Positions 17,609 to 25,830 of a DNA stretch of 64,000 nucleotides are shown piece by piece (position 1 is the stretch's first letter; each line of letters starts with the position of its first letter). The stretch comes from JAAXIE01 sp965263155. Its GTDB lineage: Bacteria; Chloroflexota; Dehalococcoidia; Lucifugimonadales; JAAXIE01. The stretch covers positions 3,348,001-3,412,000 of the forward strand of contig OZ253586.1 of the NCBI GenBank assembly GCA_965263155.1, read 5' to 3'. The position numbers were made by a program, and so were the translations under genes. A model generated the notes under the pieces. That model searched no databases and was not told where the DNA came from. It was given only the letters and a program-made list of their open reading frames with translations.

Positions 17609-17962
17609 ATGCCGATTTACGAATACCGCTGCCGGGACTGCCGTCGCCGCTCGTCGGTACTGGTGCGTACCCTCAGTGAAGAGCCTGCACCGCGCTGTGA
17701 CCACTGTGGAGGTCGGGACTTGGCCCGCCTTATATCCAAGGTGTCCATCCAAAAATCTTGGGGCGACAGCCTCCCGGATACAGGCGGTCTAGACGGCGAC
17801 GATGGCGACCCGCGGGAGATGGCAGCCTATTTGAGGCACATGCGACGCGAGCTCGGAGGCGGAGCGGGGCCAGACTTTGACCAGACCATCGACGAGTTGG
17901 AGGCCGAGGCCTTCGCCGAGGAGCATGGCCTTGGGTTGGACGACGACCTTGAGTCAGAGTAA
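17609..17962 (+). CDS. FmdB/CxxC_CxxC_SSSS family zinc ribbon protein, copy 1
   Basis: 117 aa. Starts MPIYEYRC, with two pairs of cysteines (C-x2-C at residues 8-11 and C-x2-C around 31-34) forming a zinc ribbon, then SKVSIQ and an acidic helical tail. The family's role is unknown; some members are annotated regulatory. A paralogue begins 33 bases downstream. Confidence 0.88.
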   Translation: MPIYEYRCRDCRRRSSVLVRTLSEEPAPRCDHCGGRDLARLISKVSIQKSWGDSLPDTGGLDGDDGDPREMAAYLRHMRRELGGGAGPDFDQTIDELEAEAFAEEHGLGLDDDLESE

Positions 17963-17995
17963 CTCGGAGGACGCCAAGTAAGTTGGGAGCCTAGG

Positions 17996-18337
17996 ATGCC
18001 TATATATGAGTACAGGTGCTTAGAGTGTGGAAAAGCCTCCTCAGTGTTGACCCGATCGGTGAACCAAGAAGTGGAGCCGGTGTGCGCTCATTGCGCGTCG
18101 TCCAACATGCGACGCCTCATCTCCTCCTTCGCACACCACAAGTCGCTGAATACGATCCACCAAGACTCGGGCCCGCCGCCGGGGTACGCCGACCCCAACT
18201 ACTACAGCGACCCGCGCAACATAGGACGAAATGTGGAAGACTCCTTCCAGAAGCACGGCATGGAGGTGCCCTCCAGCGTGCAGGAGACCATCAGAGCAGC
18301 CCGAGACGGCGATCTGCCCAAGGGGATGGACCTGTGA
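17996..18337 (+). CDS. FmdB/CxxC_CxxC_SSSS family zinc ribbon protein, copy 2
   Basis: 113 aa, again MPIYEYRC with C-x2-C pairs (CLEC, CAHC), then ISSFAHHKSL and a Pro/Tyr-rich middle. The ribbons of the two copies align but their tails differ completely, so this is an old duplication with specialised tails. Its TGA (18335-18337) overlaps the GTG start of thiE (18334), giving translational coupling. Confidence 0.88.
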   Translation: MPIYEYRCLECGKASSVLTRSVNQEVEPVCAHCASSNMRRLISSFAHHKSLNTIHQDSGPPPGYADPNYYSDPRNIGRNVEDSFQKHGMEVPSSVQETIRAARDGDLPKGMDL

Positions 18338-19296
18338 CCACACTCCCAAAGGATCCAACCGCTGGCTTGGCCTACCTCGCCGAGTGCCTCCATGCTCTGC
18401 ATGAAGGTTGGGCCCAAACAGGCCTGTCATCGGAACTGGCCGACGACCTCACTGCCGCCACACCCCCTGAACTCTCTGTGGTAGCCCACGAGACCTTGGG
18501 GACCGTACCCACCTTCGGCAACGTATTCGACATGCTGGTCAGCACCCGTGGGGTTCTAAGGGACCTCACCGTGCGTCTGGGAAGTTGGACCCCTGGGATT
18601 GGCCAAGCCTTGGAGGCCATGCAGAATGAGGTTGGCATACGCTGGCGCGAGGACCGTGCCCAACGACTGCGCGGCCTCTACTTCATCATTGACCCGGAAG
18701 TGACGGGGGGCCGAGACCCGGTGGAGGTAACTGCCGCAGCGCTCGCCGGAGGCGTGCGGGTGCTGCAACTGCGCGACAAGCTACGCGACAAAGGACTGAT
18801 TCTGCCCTTGGCTCAAGACCTTCGGAGGTTATGTCAACAGCATGGGGCCCTGCTGATCATCAATGACCACGCAGATGTGGCACGGGTTTCGGAGGCAGAC
18901 GGGGTGCATGTGGGGCAGACGGACCTGCCTATCGGGGAGGCACGCCGGGTGCTGCGTCCGTCGCAATTGTTGGGACGTTCCAACCCCACGCCCGACCACG
19001 CCGCTGAGTCAGCGGCCCAAGGCGCAGACCACGTGGCGATCGGTCCCATCTACCCGACCGGCACCAAGTCAACGGGCCGCGCTCCCGTTGGATGTGAACC
19101 CGTGCGCCGGATTAAGGCGACCGTGTCGGCCCAAGTGGTGGCTATCGGTGGCATCAACGAAGACAACGTGGCCGAGGTGGTGCAGGCAGGGGCAGACGCC
19201 ATCTGCATCAGCAGCGCCATCGGCCTCGCACCCGATCCCGAGGCAGCCGCACGTCGGTTGTCGGACCGCATCGCCGCAGCTGGAGGACAGGGTTGA
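18334..19296 (+). CDS. thiE: Thiamine-phosphate synthase with N-terminal extension
   Basis: Joins the pyrimidine (HMP-PP) and thiazole phosphate into thiamine phosphate. The ThiE barrel occupies about residues 110-320: LRGLYFIIDPE, VRVLQLRDK, LIINDHADVARVSEADGVHVGQTDLP, LGRSNPTPDHA, VAIGPIYPTGTKS, VVAIGGINEDNV. The about 110 residues in front are helical and not part of ordinary ThiE (about 210 aa). Some ThiE proteins carry an N-terminal ThiD2 domain of similar size, but I cannot see clear ThiD2 motifs. GTG 18334 overlaps the upstream stop, and the translin-like gene starts in its own stop codon (TTGA). Confidence 0.88.
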   Translation: MTTLPKDPTAGLAYLAECLHALHEGWAQTGLSSELADDLTAATPPELSVVAHETLGTVPTFGNVFDMLVSTRGVLRDLTVRLGSWTPGIGQALEAMQNEVGIRWREDRAQRLRGLYFIIDPEVTGGRDPVEVTAAALAGGVRVLQLRDKLRDKGLILPLAQDLRRLCQQHGALLIINDHADVARVSEADGVHVGQTDLPIGEARRVLRPSQLLGRSNPTPDHAAESAAQGADHVAIGPIYPTGTKSTGRAPVGCEPVRRIKATVSAQVVAIGGINEDNVAEVVQAGADAICISSAIGLAPDPEAAARRLSDRIAAAGGQG

Positions 19297-19961
19297 CCGA
19301 AACAAGCAGACTCCCTGGCTTGGACGAAGTAGCCTCCATCGCCCACGCGGAGCTCTCAGCCAAGCACCGGGCCCGTGAAGAAGGACTGCGCATATCCCGC
19401 GCCGTCATACGCCTCTCCGCCAATGCCATCCGGGCAGTGCATCGTTTGGACTTCGACACCGCACGCCAACTGCTTCAGGAGGCCAAGGATCAGTTGGCGG
19501 ATACCGCCCCAATACTCGAAAACAACCCAGAGATATACTTCGCAGGCTTCCTGTCCGACGCTCGCAAAGAGTACACCGAGGGCAACGTTACCTTGGCCCT
19601 CATCTCCGGTGCCCCTCTACCTTATCCGGCCGAACTGGGCGTGGACGTAGCCCCCTACCTGAACGGCATGGCCGAATCCATCGGCGAGTTGCGCCGCTTC
19701 ATCCTGGACCGGTTGCGAAAGGACGACGCGGCCGACTGTGAACGGTTCCTCGAGGTCATGGACGAGATTTACAACCTGCTGGTGACCATGGACTTCCCCG
19801 AGGGAGTCACCGCAGGCCTGCGCCACTCCACCGACGCCATGCGGGGGGTGCTCGAGCGCACCCGTGGCGACCTGACCATGGCCATGCGACAGAGGCATTT
19901 GGAAGCCCAGCTCACGGCTTGGCAGCAGGCACAAGGGCATGCCGAGTCATCCAGTCAGTAA
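19293..19961 (+). CDS. Translin family protein
   Basis: 222 aa, all-helical. The pattern REEGLRISRAVIRLSANAIRA, then YFAGFLSDARKEYTEGN, LPYPAELGVDVAPYLNGMAESIGELRRF, MDEIYNLLVTMDFPEGVT and GLRHSTDAMRGVLERTRGDLT matches the translin/TRAX family, best known from eukaryotes and archaea, where it forms RNA- or DNA-binding octamers and, as TRAX, an endoribonuclease. Whether the TRAX catalytic acidic residues are kept cannot be settled by eye. TTG at 19293 overlaps the thiE stop by four bases. Confidence 0.8.
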   Translation: MTETSRLPGLDEVASIAHAELSAKHRAREEGLRISRAVIRLSANAIRAVHRLDFDTARQLLQEAKDQLADTAPILENNPEIYFAGFLSDARKEYTEGNVTLALISGAPLPYPAELGVDVAPYLNGMAESIGELRRFILDRLRKDDAADCERFLEVMDEIYNLLVTMDFPEGVTAGLRHSTDAMRGVLERTRGDLTMAMRQRHLEAQLTAWQQAQGHAESSSQ

Positions 19962-20000
19962 CGGTCCGGGAGGGGCACGCTCGAAAACGATTACGAATTC

Positions 20001-20029
20001 TTGACACTGACCGAGCCTCATGTTAAATT
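20001..20029 (+). promoter_or_regulatory. Strong predicted promoter for hppA
   Basis: Perfect -35 TTGACA (20001-20006), 17-base spacer, -10 TAAATT (20024-20029). Transcription should start near 20036, leaving a leader of about 90 bases before hppA. Confidence 0.7.
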
Positions 20030-20040
20030 CCGCAGTTGCC

Positions 20041-20116
20041 CGTAGGGGTGGTGGCGGCACCGATGTTACGAACGCCATACACACGGAAAGGTGCCCCTGA
20101 GGCACCTAATTTTTTG
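20041..20116 (+). promoter_or_regulatory. Attenuator-like leader of hppA
   Basis: A classical intrinsic terminator lies inside the leader: stem 20089-20095 with 20101-20107, loop of 5, then AA and six T. It comes directly before the hppA ribosome-binding site. The 5' arm of the terminator can instead pair with upstream segments: GGCACC (20056-20061) with GGTGCC (20090-20095), or the 7-base segment 20044-20050 with 20092-20098 (two G-U pairs). Mutually exclusive pairing is what a riboswitch or protein-controlled attenuator needs. No known riboswitch class is recognised. Confidence 0.55.
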
Positions 20117-20127
20117 TCTGGAGGTAG

Positions 20128-22209
20128 GTGATTACCGCCATTCTTATAGCCGTAATCTGTGGGGCCGCGGCCTTGGCCTTCGCCGCAGCTCTGACCATGC
20201 GCGTGATGATGGTCGATGAAGGGAACGCCCACATCAAACGCATCGGCGAGGCCATCCGCGAGGGAGCGTACGCCTTCCTGCGCCGCGAGTACGTTGTGCT
20301 GGTGCCCTTCATCGTAATCGTATTCGCTGCCGTATGGGTCTTGGTCGACTGGTACTCCAACGACGAGCTCATCCCCAAGACGGCAATCGCGTACCTCGCA
20401 GGCACGATCTGCTCCGCTGCTGCCGGATTCATCGGCATGAGCGTGGCTGTGCGGGCCAACGGGCGCACCGCGGCTAGTGCTATGCGCGGGCTAAACGCAG
20501 CCCTGCGCGTCGCTTTTTCCAGTGGCGCGGTGATGGGTATGACCGTGGTGGGCATCGGCCTGTTGGGCGTCACTATCCTTTACTTCATATACGAAGATAT
20601 CAACTACGTGGTCGGGTTCGGGTTCGGCGCATCCTCCATCGCCCTGTTCGCTAGGGTGGGTGGGGGTATATACACCAAGGCAGCCGACGTCGGCGCCGAC
20701 TTGGTGGGCAAGGTCGAAGCTGGCATACCGGAAGACGATGCACGAAACCCCGCCGTCATCGCGGACAACGTGGGCGATAATGTGGGCGACGTTGCGGGCA
20801 TGGGGGCCGATCTCTTCGAGTCCTACGTCGGCTCGATAATCGCAGCCATCGCCCTAGCTGGCACGGCTGTGGCCGCAGCCGGGTTGACCGCAGGCTGGAA
20901 AAGCCATGTGGCCCTGCTGCCCTTGGTCATCGCCGGAGGCGGCATCGTGGCGTCTATGCTGGCCACCTTCATCGTGCGAAGCGGCGAGCGGGCATCCTTC
21001 GGCGAGCTCTTGTGGGCCCTGCGCCGTGGGATTTTCGGCGCAGCCATCTTGGTGCTCGTCTTCTCCTTCCTCGCGGTGTGGTGGCTGGACTTGGACGGAA
21101 TCATCGCACCTAACGTGAGCGACTTGGACATCTTCTGGTGTATCGTCGCGGGCCTCGGAGCGGGCGTCATAATCGGCGTGGGCACCGAGTACTACACGTC
21201 CTACGACTACAGCCCCACCAAAAACGTGGCCGAATCCGCGGAGACGGGCGTGGCCACCACCATCATCAGTGGCTTGGCATCGGGCATGCAGAGCACGCTG
21301 CTACCACTACTCATGGTCGTCGGGGCAATCTTGGCGTCCTACGTCCTCGCCGATTTCTACGGAGTGGCCATGGCGGGCGTAGGGATGCTTTCCACGCTAG
21401 GCATCACGCTAGCCACCGACGCCTACGGCCCCGTGGCCGACAATGCCGGCGGAATAGCGGAGCAGGCCCAACTGGCCCCCGAGGTACGGCAGCGCACCGA
21501 CGCCTTAGACGCCTTGGGCAACACCACCGCTGCCACCGGCAAGGGGTTCGCCATTGGGTCGGCGGCTCTCACCTCACTGGCACTGATGGCAGCCTATGCA
21601 CAGGCGGTAGGCTTGGATGTGTTGGACCTGCTCAACGTCACCACACTGGTGGGCCTGCTCATCGGGGCAATGCTCCCCTCTCTCTTCTCGTCCATGACCA
21701 TGAAGGCGGTGGGCCGGGCGGCGTACCACATGGTTACCGAAGTGCGCAGACAGTTCCGCGAGATACCGGGCATCATGGAAGGCACCGGGCGCCCTGATTA
21801 CGCACGGTGTGTTGACCTCAGTACCCGGGGCGCGCTGCGAGAGATGGTTCTGCCCGGCATCATGGCCGTGGCAGTCCCGCTTGTGGTGGGTTTCCTGCTG
21901 GGAGCGGAAGCCTTGGGCGGGCTGCTCATCGGAGCGGTGGCAGCCGGGTTCATCTTAGCCATCACGATGGCCAACGCGGGCGGCAGTTGGGACAACGCCA
22001 AGAAATACATTGAGTTGGGCCACTACGGTGGGAAGGGTTCGGACCCTCACAAGGCTGCCGTGGAGGGGGACTTGGTGGGCGACCCCTTCAAGGATACCTC
22101 CGGCCCCTCGCTGAACATCCTGCTGAAGCTGATGGCAATCGTCTCTCTAGTGTTCGCCCCAGTGCTGCTGCAAGTCCAAGGTGGAGCGGGCCTCTGGAAC
22201 CTTCTCTAG
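20128..22209 (+). CDS. hppA: Membrane-bound ion-translocating pyrophosphatase, K+-dependent type
   Basis: Pumps H+ and/or Na+ with energy from pyrophosphate hydrolysis. 693 aa with about 16 hydrophobic segments. The substrate site is seen in TKAADVGADLVGKVEAG, then DNVGDNVGDVAGMGADL, and near the C-terminus MANAGGSWDNAKKYIE. GNTTAATGKG, with Ala where K+-independent enzymes carry Lys, indicates the K+-stimulated subclass; ion specificity (Na+ or H+) is not decided here. GTG 20128 is only three bases after GGAGG, a short gap. Monocistronic, followed by tRNA-Gly. Confidence 0.96.
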   Translation: MITAILIAVICGAAALAFAAALTMRVMMVDEGNAHIKRIGEAIREGAYAFLRREYVVLVPFIVIVFAAVWVLVDWYSNDELIPKTAIAYLAGTICSAAAGFIGMSVAVRANGRTAASAMRGLNAALRVAFSSGAVMGMTVVGIGLLGVTILYFIYEDINYVVGFGFGASSIALFARVGGGIYTKAADVGADLVGKVEAGIPEDDARNPAVIADNVGDNVGDVAGMGADLFESYVGSIIAAIALAGTAVAAAGLTAGWKSHVALLPLVIAGGGIVASMLATFIVRSGERASFGELLWALRRGIFGAAILVLVFSFLAVWWLDLDGIIAPNVSDLDIFWCIVAGLGAGVIIGVGTEYYTSYDYSPTKNVAESAETGVATTIISGLASGMQSTLLPLLMVVGAILASYVLADFYGVAMAGVGMLSTLGITLATDAYGPVADNAGGIAEQAQLAPEVRQRTDALDALGNTTAATGKGFAIGSAALTSLALMAAYAQAVGLDVLDLLNVTTLVGLLIGAMLPSLFSSMTMKAVGRAAYHMVTEVRRQFREIPGIMEGTGRPDYARCVDLSTRGALREMVLPGIMAVAVPLVVGFLLGAEALGGLLIGAVAAGFILAITMANAGGSWDNAKKYIELGHYGGKGSDPHKAAVEGDLVGDPFKDTSGPSLNILLKLMAIVSLVFAPVLLQVQGGAGLWNLL

Positions 22210-22279
22210 CCCAAGGTCGAAAGAACGGGGCCGCTCCATCTGGCGGAGGGGCAACGAGGTGCTCTAAAATAGCAGTGAT

Positions 22280-22354
22280 GCGGGTGTAGCTCAGTGGTAG
22301 AGCGCTAGCCTTCCAAGCTAGCCGTCGTGGGTTCGATCCCCATCGCCCGCTCCA
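22280..22354 (+). tRNA. tRNA-Gly (anticodon TCC)
   Basis: Complete cloverleaf: acceptor stem GCGGGTG pairs with CGCCCGC (22344-22350), D arm GCTC/GAGC, anticodon stem CTAGC/GCTAG around the loop CTTCCAA with anticodon TCC at 22312-22314, T arm with GGTTCGATCCC, discriminator T, and an encoded CCA (22352-22354). Confidence 0.97.
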
Positions 22355-22713
22355 CCATATGTCGCTCTGCAGGGCTATTGCTCGGCTGCAACATCACAAG
22401 GGGTTGTTCGATGTCCCCTTGTGTCCTATGTGGCAATGGGGTGGTTGCTAAGGGCCTTTAGCGCTTGGCTCCGAGTGAGGGCAACTCCCGCCGACCTAGT
22501 CTTTGAGTGACCGTGTACATCCTCTACTTGGACTAATCGGGCGCTCACCGCGAGGCCATCTGACCACTCACTTATTGTGCGCTTGCATTGCCTGTTTCAG
22601 CCGACGAGGAACGCAGCAGCCCCTCCCTGTTAGCGCCCCTCTCGCCCCCACAGCCCTCTAAGGTGTAGAATCCGACCAGTCTTCCACACCTCTCCCCGAA
22701 GGGGGTCTTCGCC
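22355..22713. other. Intergenic region after tRNA-Gly
   Basis: 359 bases without a convincing gene. It holds a perfect 9-bp inverted repeat (22395-22403 and 22415-22423, 11-base loop), perhaps the tRNA transcript terminator although without a T-tract, and a possible -10 box TAGAAT at 22666-22671 for the next monooxygenase gene. Confidence 0.45.
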
Positions 22714-23943
22714 ATGAAGTTGTGCTTTTTTCACCTGATGCCCTACCAGTTCCTCCCGCCCGACTTTGAGAAGCAGTATGGCAGCGTGTGGGTGGACGTT
22801 CCCAACGATCTGTTCGACCCAGCCAAGGGGCACCAACTCTACAACGACTACCTTGATGAGCTGGAATACGCCGAGACCATGGGTTTCGACGGGCTGTGCG
22901 TCAACGAGCACCACAACAACGCCTACGGGCTGATGCCCTCCCCCAACCTGATGGCAGCCTCCATGGTGCGGCGAACCTCCCAAGCGGCGATCGTGGTGCT
23001 GGGCAACAGCCTAGCCCTGTACAATCCGCCAACGCGCGTGGCCGAAGAGTTCGCCATGCTGGACGTCATGAGCGGCGGGCGTCTGATCGCCGGCTTCCCC
23101 CTCGGCACCTCCATGGACACAGTGTTCGCCTACGGTCAGGTTCCAGCCACCCTTCGAGAGAAATACCTGGAAGCCCACGACTTGGTGATTAAGGCGTGGA
23201 CAGAGCGTAAGCCCTTCGCTTTCAACGGCAAGTACACCCAGACACGCTACGTCGATATCTGGCCCCGGCCATACCAGCAGCCACATCCCCCAATCTGGGT
23301 GCCCGGATCGGGTAGCTTGGAGACGTGGGACTTCACCATAGACTACGACTACGTCTACTGCTACCTCAGCTATCAAGGCTACAAGGTCGGCAAGATGGTC
23401 CTAGACGGCTTTTGGGAAGAACTGGACCGCCGCGACAAGGAGTTCAACCCCTACCACGCCGGCTTCCTGCAGTTGGTCGCAGTTTCCGAGCAGGACAACC
23501 AGATTGACGAGTACAAGGACGACATCGAGTACTTCTTCAAGAAGTGCTTGCACGTACCGGCGTCCTACGCCAGCGCTCCCGGTTACCGCAGTGAGAGAAG
23601 TGTACGCAGCGGACTGAGTCAAGCAACCGTCGCAGCGCGCCGTGAACAGAACACCGAGTTCACTTGGAAGGACTTCATTGACGCAGGCAACGTCATCGCT
23701 GGTAGTCCGGCCACGGTTCGGGAGGAGTTGCGACACGCCATCAAGGAGCTGCGGGTAGGCAACCTGATGCTGCTGCTCCAGTTCGGCGACATGCCGCGGG
23801 AGCGGGCGTTCAAGAACACCCACCTGTTCGGCACCGAGGTCCTCCCCTACCTTCGGGACCTGTGGGACGAATACGACAACCGGTGGTGGCCCCAACCCCT
23901 GCAACAGGTCCAGCATCCCGCCGTGCCAGGCAAGACGGGCTAG
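22714..23943 (+). CDS. LLM class flavin-dependent oxidoreductase (luciferase-like monooxygenase), copy 2
   Basis: 409 aa, same superfamily as the protein at 7037-8218 but clearly diverged. Motifs: MKLCFFHLMPYQF, ETMGFDGLCVNEHHNN, LALYNPPTRVAEEFAMLDVMSGGRL, WPRPYQQPHPPIWVPGSGS, and the C-terminal GNVIAGSPATVREEL that closes the family barrel. Needs an FMN reductase, which is not nearby. ATG at 22714 with CGAAGGGGG upstream. The hydrolase-like gene starts nine bases after its stop, so both are one transcript. Confidence 0.92.
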   Translation: MKLCFFHLMPYQFLPPDFEKQYGSVWVDVPNDLFDPAKGHQLYNDYLDELEYAETMGFDGLCVNEHHNNAYGLMPSPNLMAASMVRRTSQAAIVVLGNSLALYNPPTRVAEEFAMLDVMSGGRLIAGFPLGTSMDTVFAYGQVPATLREKYLEAHDLVIKAWTERKPFAFNGKYTQTRYVDIWPRPYQQPHPPIWVPGSGSLETWDFTIDYDYVYCYLSYQGYKVGKMVLDGFWEELDRRDKEFNPYHAGFLQLVAVSEQDNQIDEYKDDIEYFFKKCLHVPASYASAPGYRSERSVRSGLSQATVAARREQNTEFTWKDFIDAGNVIAGSPATVREELRHAIKELRVGNLMLLLQFGDMPRERAFKNTHLFGTEVLPYLRDLWDEYDNRWWPQPLQQVQHPAVPGKTG

Positions 23944-23952
23944 GGCACGCAC

Positions 23953-24747
23953 ATGGAGCCAGAGAAGCTGACCCTATCGCTGGCTGGCGGCCGGTTTTCC
24001 ACAAGTCTGCTGAAGGCTGGAACTGGCGAGCCTTTGCTGTACCTGCACGGCGCATTGGGACCTGTGGGCGGCTGGGCCCCCTTCCTAGACCTGTTGGCCA
24101 ACGACTTCACCGTGTACGCTCCTTGGTTTCCAGGCTATGGGGAGACCAAGGGCATTGAGCAGTTGGATGACGTCATAGACTTGGCCCTCTACCATATGGA
24201 GCTGCTAGACGCGCTTGGGCTCTCGTCGGTCCATGTGGTGGGGCACTTTGTCGGTGGTATGGTAGCTGCCGAGATGGCTGCCCTCGACCCTCACCGGGTA
24301 GACAAGTTAGTTTTGGTTAGCGCCGCTGGCCTCTGGCTGGACGACGCCCCAGTGGCCGACTTCTTCGGCATGAATCCCCGCGACCTCTCGGACGCGCTCT
24401 GGGCCGACCCAGACAGTGCGGTAGCCCAAGAAGCTAGGGCACAAGAAGAGGACGATGAGACTCGGGCCATACTGGCGCTGGAACGCATCTCCGGCCTCTC
24501 GGCAGTTGGAAAGTTCCTATGGCCTATACCCGACAAGGGGATGAAGCGACGCATTTATCGGGTGAAGGCTCCGGCACTGGTGCTCTGGGGCACCCAAGAC
24601 AAAATTATCTCTCCAGCCTACGCCTCCAGCCTGCAGGCACTACTGCCAGGGTCGCGGACGCAGACCATCGATAGTGCAGGCCACATGCTCATGCTGGAGC
24701 AGCCTGATGAGTTCGCGCGGCAGGTGGCGGAGTTCCTGAAGCTATGA
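23953..24747 (+). CDS. Alpha/beta hydrolase fold protein lacking the nucleophile serine
   Basis: 264 aa with a full alpha/beta-hydrolase fold: LYLHGALGPVGGW for the oxyanion hole, acid in WGTQDKIISP, His in SAGHMLML. The elbow reads G97-H98-F99-V-G-G where G-H-S-x-G-G is expected; codon 24247-24249 is TTT, one base from the Ser codon TCT. So it is either a non-hydrolytic protein (lyase, isomerase or binding protein) or carries a sequencing or real mutation. The rest of the frame is intact and looks selected. Cotranscribed with monooxygenase copy 2. Confidence 0.85.
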   Translation: MEPEKLTLSLAGGRFSTSLLKAGTGEPLLYLHGALGPVGGWAPFLDLLANDFTVYAPWFPGYGETKGIEQLDDVIDLALYHMELLDALGLSSVHVVGHFVGGMVAAEMAALDPHRVDKLVLVSAAGLWLDDAPVADFFGMNPRDLSDALWADPDSAVAQEARAQEEDDETRAILALERISGLSAVGKFLWPIPDKGMKRRIYRVKAPALVLWGTQDKIISPAYASSLQALLPGSRTQTIDSAGHMLMLEQPDEFARQVAEFLKL

Positions 24748-24953
24748 AGCCACTCTCTTCTTCCCCTAGGCACGAAGCAGCGTAATGGAAGTGCACCGGT
24801 GGTTCTTGGTAATCTCCATTTTCTTGGGTATTCTGTTCCTTGCATTCGTCATTACCTGCCGCATGTTCTCGCCCCTCTAGCCTAGCGGGCATTAGAGTAT
24901 CCCAAAGCAGAAACACATGTATCACCACGACCGCTGAATCGAAAGGCAAACCG

Positions 24954-25817
24954 GTGCAAGACAAGCAGGTCCAACTACGCGGAATGAACTTCCACTACCG
25001 TGACTGGGGAGGCAACGGCCCTCCGCTCGTACTGCTCCACGGCTTGGCATCCAACTGTCGTATTTGGGACCTGACTGCTCCACAGCTGACGTCGCGATTC
25101 ACGGTCTACGCTTTGGACCAGCGAGGCCATGGCCAGACCGATGGACCCGACCACGGCTACGATTTCCAGTCCATCTGCAGCGACCTCCAAGCCTTCACGC
25201 AGCATCTAGGCTTGGAACGCCCACTACTGGCCGGCCACTCTTGGGGCGGAAACGTCGTACTACAGTACGCGGCCGACTATCCCGATGCCATCGCGGGGAT
25301 AGTCATGGTGGACGGGGGCACCATCGAGGTTGCCAGCATGCCGGGAATGAACTGGGACAATGCCCAAGTGCGGATGGCTCCGCCCGATTTCACCGGAACC
25401 ACTTGGGACGCCCTACTGAAGCGCGTCAAGGTAGGAGACTTGGGCATGCTGTGGTGCCCCGAGGTCGAGGAGTTCTTCCAAGCAAACTTCCACATAGGCC
25501 CTGCAGGCGAAGTGAGCCCTTACCTGACCCGTGAGAACCACATGCAGTGTGTTCGAGCTTTGTGGGAGCACAAACCAAGCCAGCTATTCCGCAGAGTACA
25601 AGCGCCGGTTTTGATAGTACCCGCATGGCGGGAGCCTAGGGGCGATCGGGAGGCGTTGTTCACCAACTCCAAGGTAAGGATGGTGAGCATGGCACAAGAC
25701 CTGCTGAAGGACTCCCAAGTCCTGTGGATGGAAGAGAGCATCCACGATATCCCGCTAGAGCGCCCGCAGCTCTTGGCCGAGGCCATTGTCGCCTTCGCCA
25801 ATGGCCTGCAGGGCTAG
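24954..25817 (+). CDS. Alpha/beta hydrolase
   Basis: 287 aa. HG at residues 29-30, elbow A-G-H-S96-W-G-G, catalytic His in EESIHDIPLE; the acid is probably in PAWREPRGD. The overall pattern (DLTAPQLTSRFTVYALDQRGHGQTDGP) is of the epoxide hydrolase/haloperoxidase-like type. GTG at 24954, with GAAAGG six bases upstream, gives the family N-terminus (LRGMNFHYRDWGG); the longer reading from the ATG at 24840 adds low-complexity residues. Substrate unknown. Confidence 0.85.
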   Translation: MQDKQVQLRGMNFHYRDWGGNGPPLVLLHGLASNCRIWDLTAPQLTSRFTVYALDQRGHGQTDGPDHGYDFQSICSDLQAFTQHLGLERPLLAGHSWGGNVVLQYAADYPDAIAGIVMVDGGTIEVASMPGMNWDNAQVRMAPPDFTGTTWDALLKRVKVGDLGMLWCPEVEEFFQANFHIGPAGEVSPYLTRENHMQCVRALWEHKPSQLFRRVQAPVLIVPAWREPRGDREALFTNSKVRMVSMAQDLLKDSQVLWMEESIHDIPLERPQLLAEAIVAFANGLQG

Positions 25818-25830
25818 CGACCACCAGCCT

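Noticed and set aside
17963..18333. TPP riboswitch for thiE
   Set aside because: thiE starts within the stop of an FmdB gene, and no THI-box-like sequence is visible before the operon.
24748..24953. Start of the second hydrolase at the ATG 24840
   Set aside because: The added 38 residues are not hydrolase-like; GTG 24954 has an SD and gives the family N-terminus.
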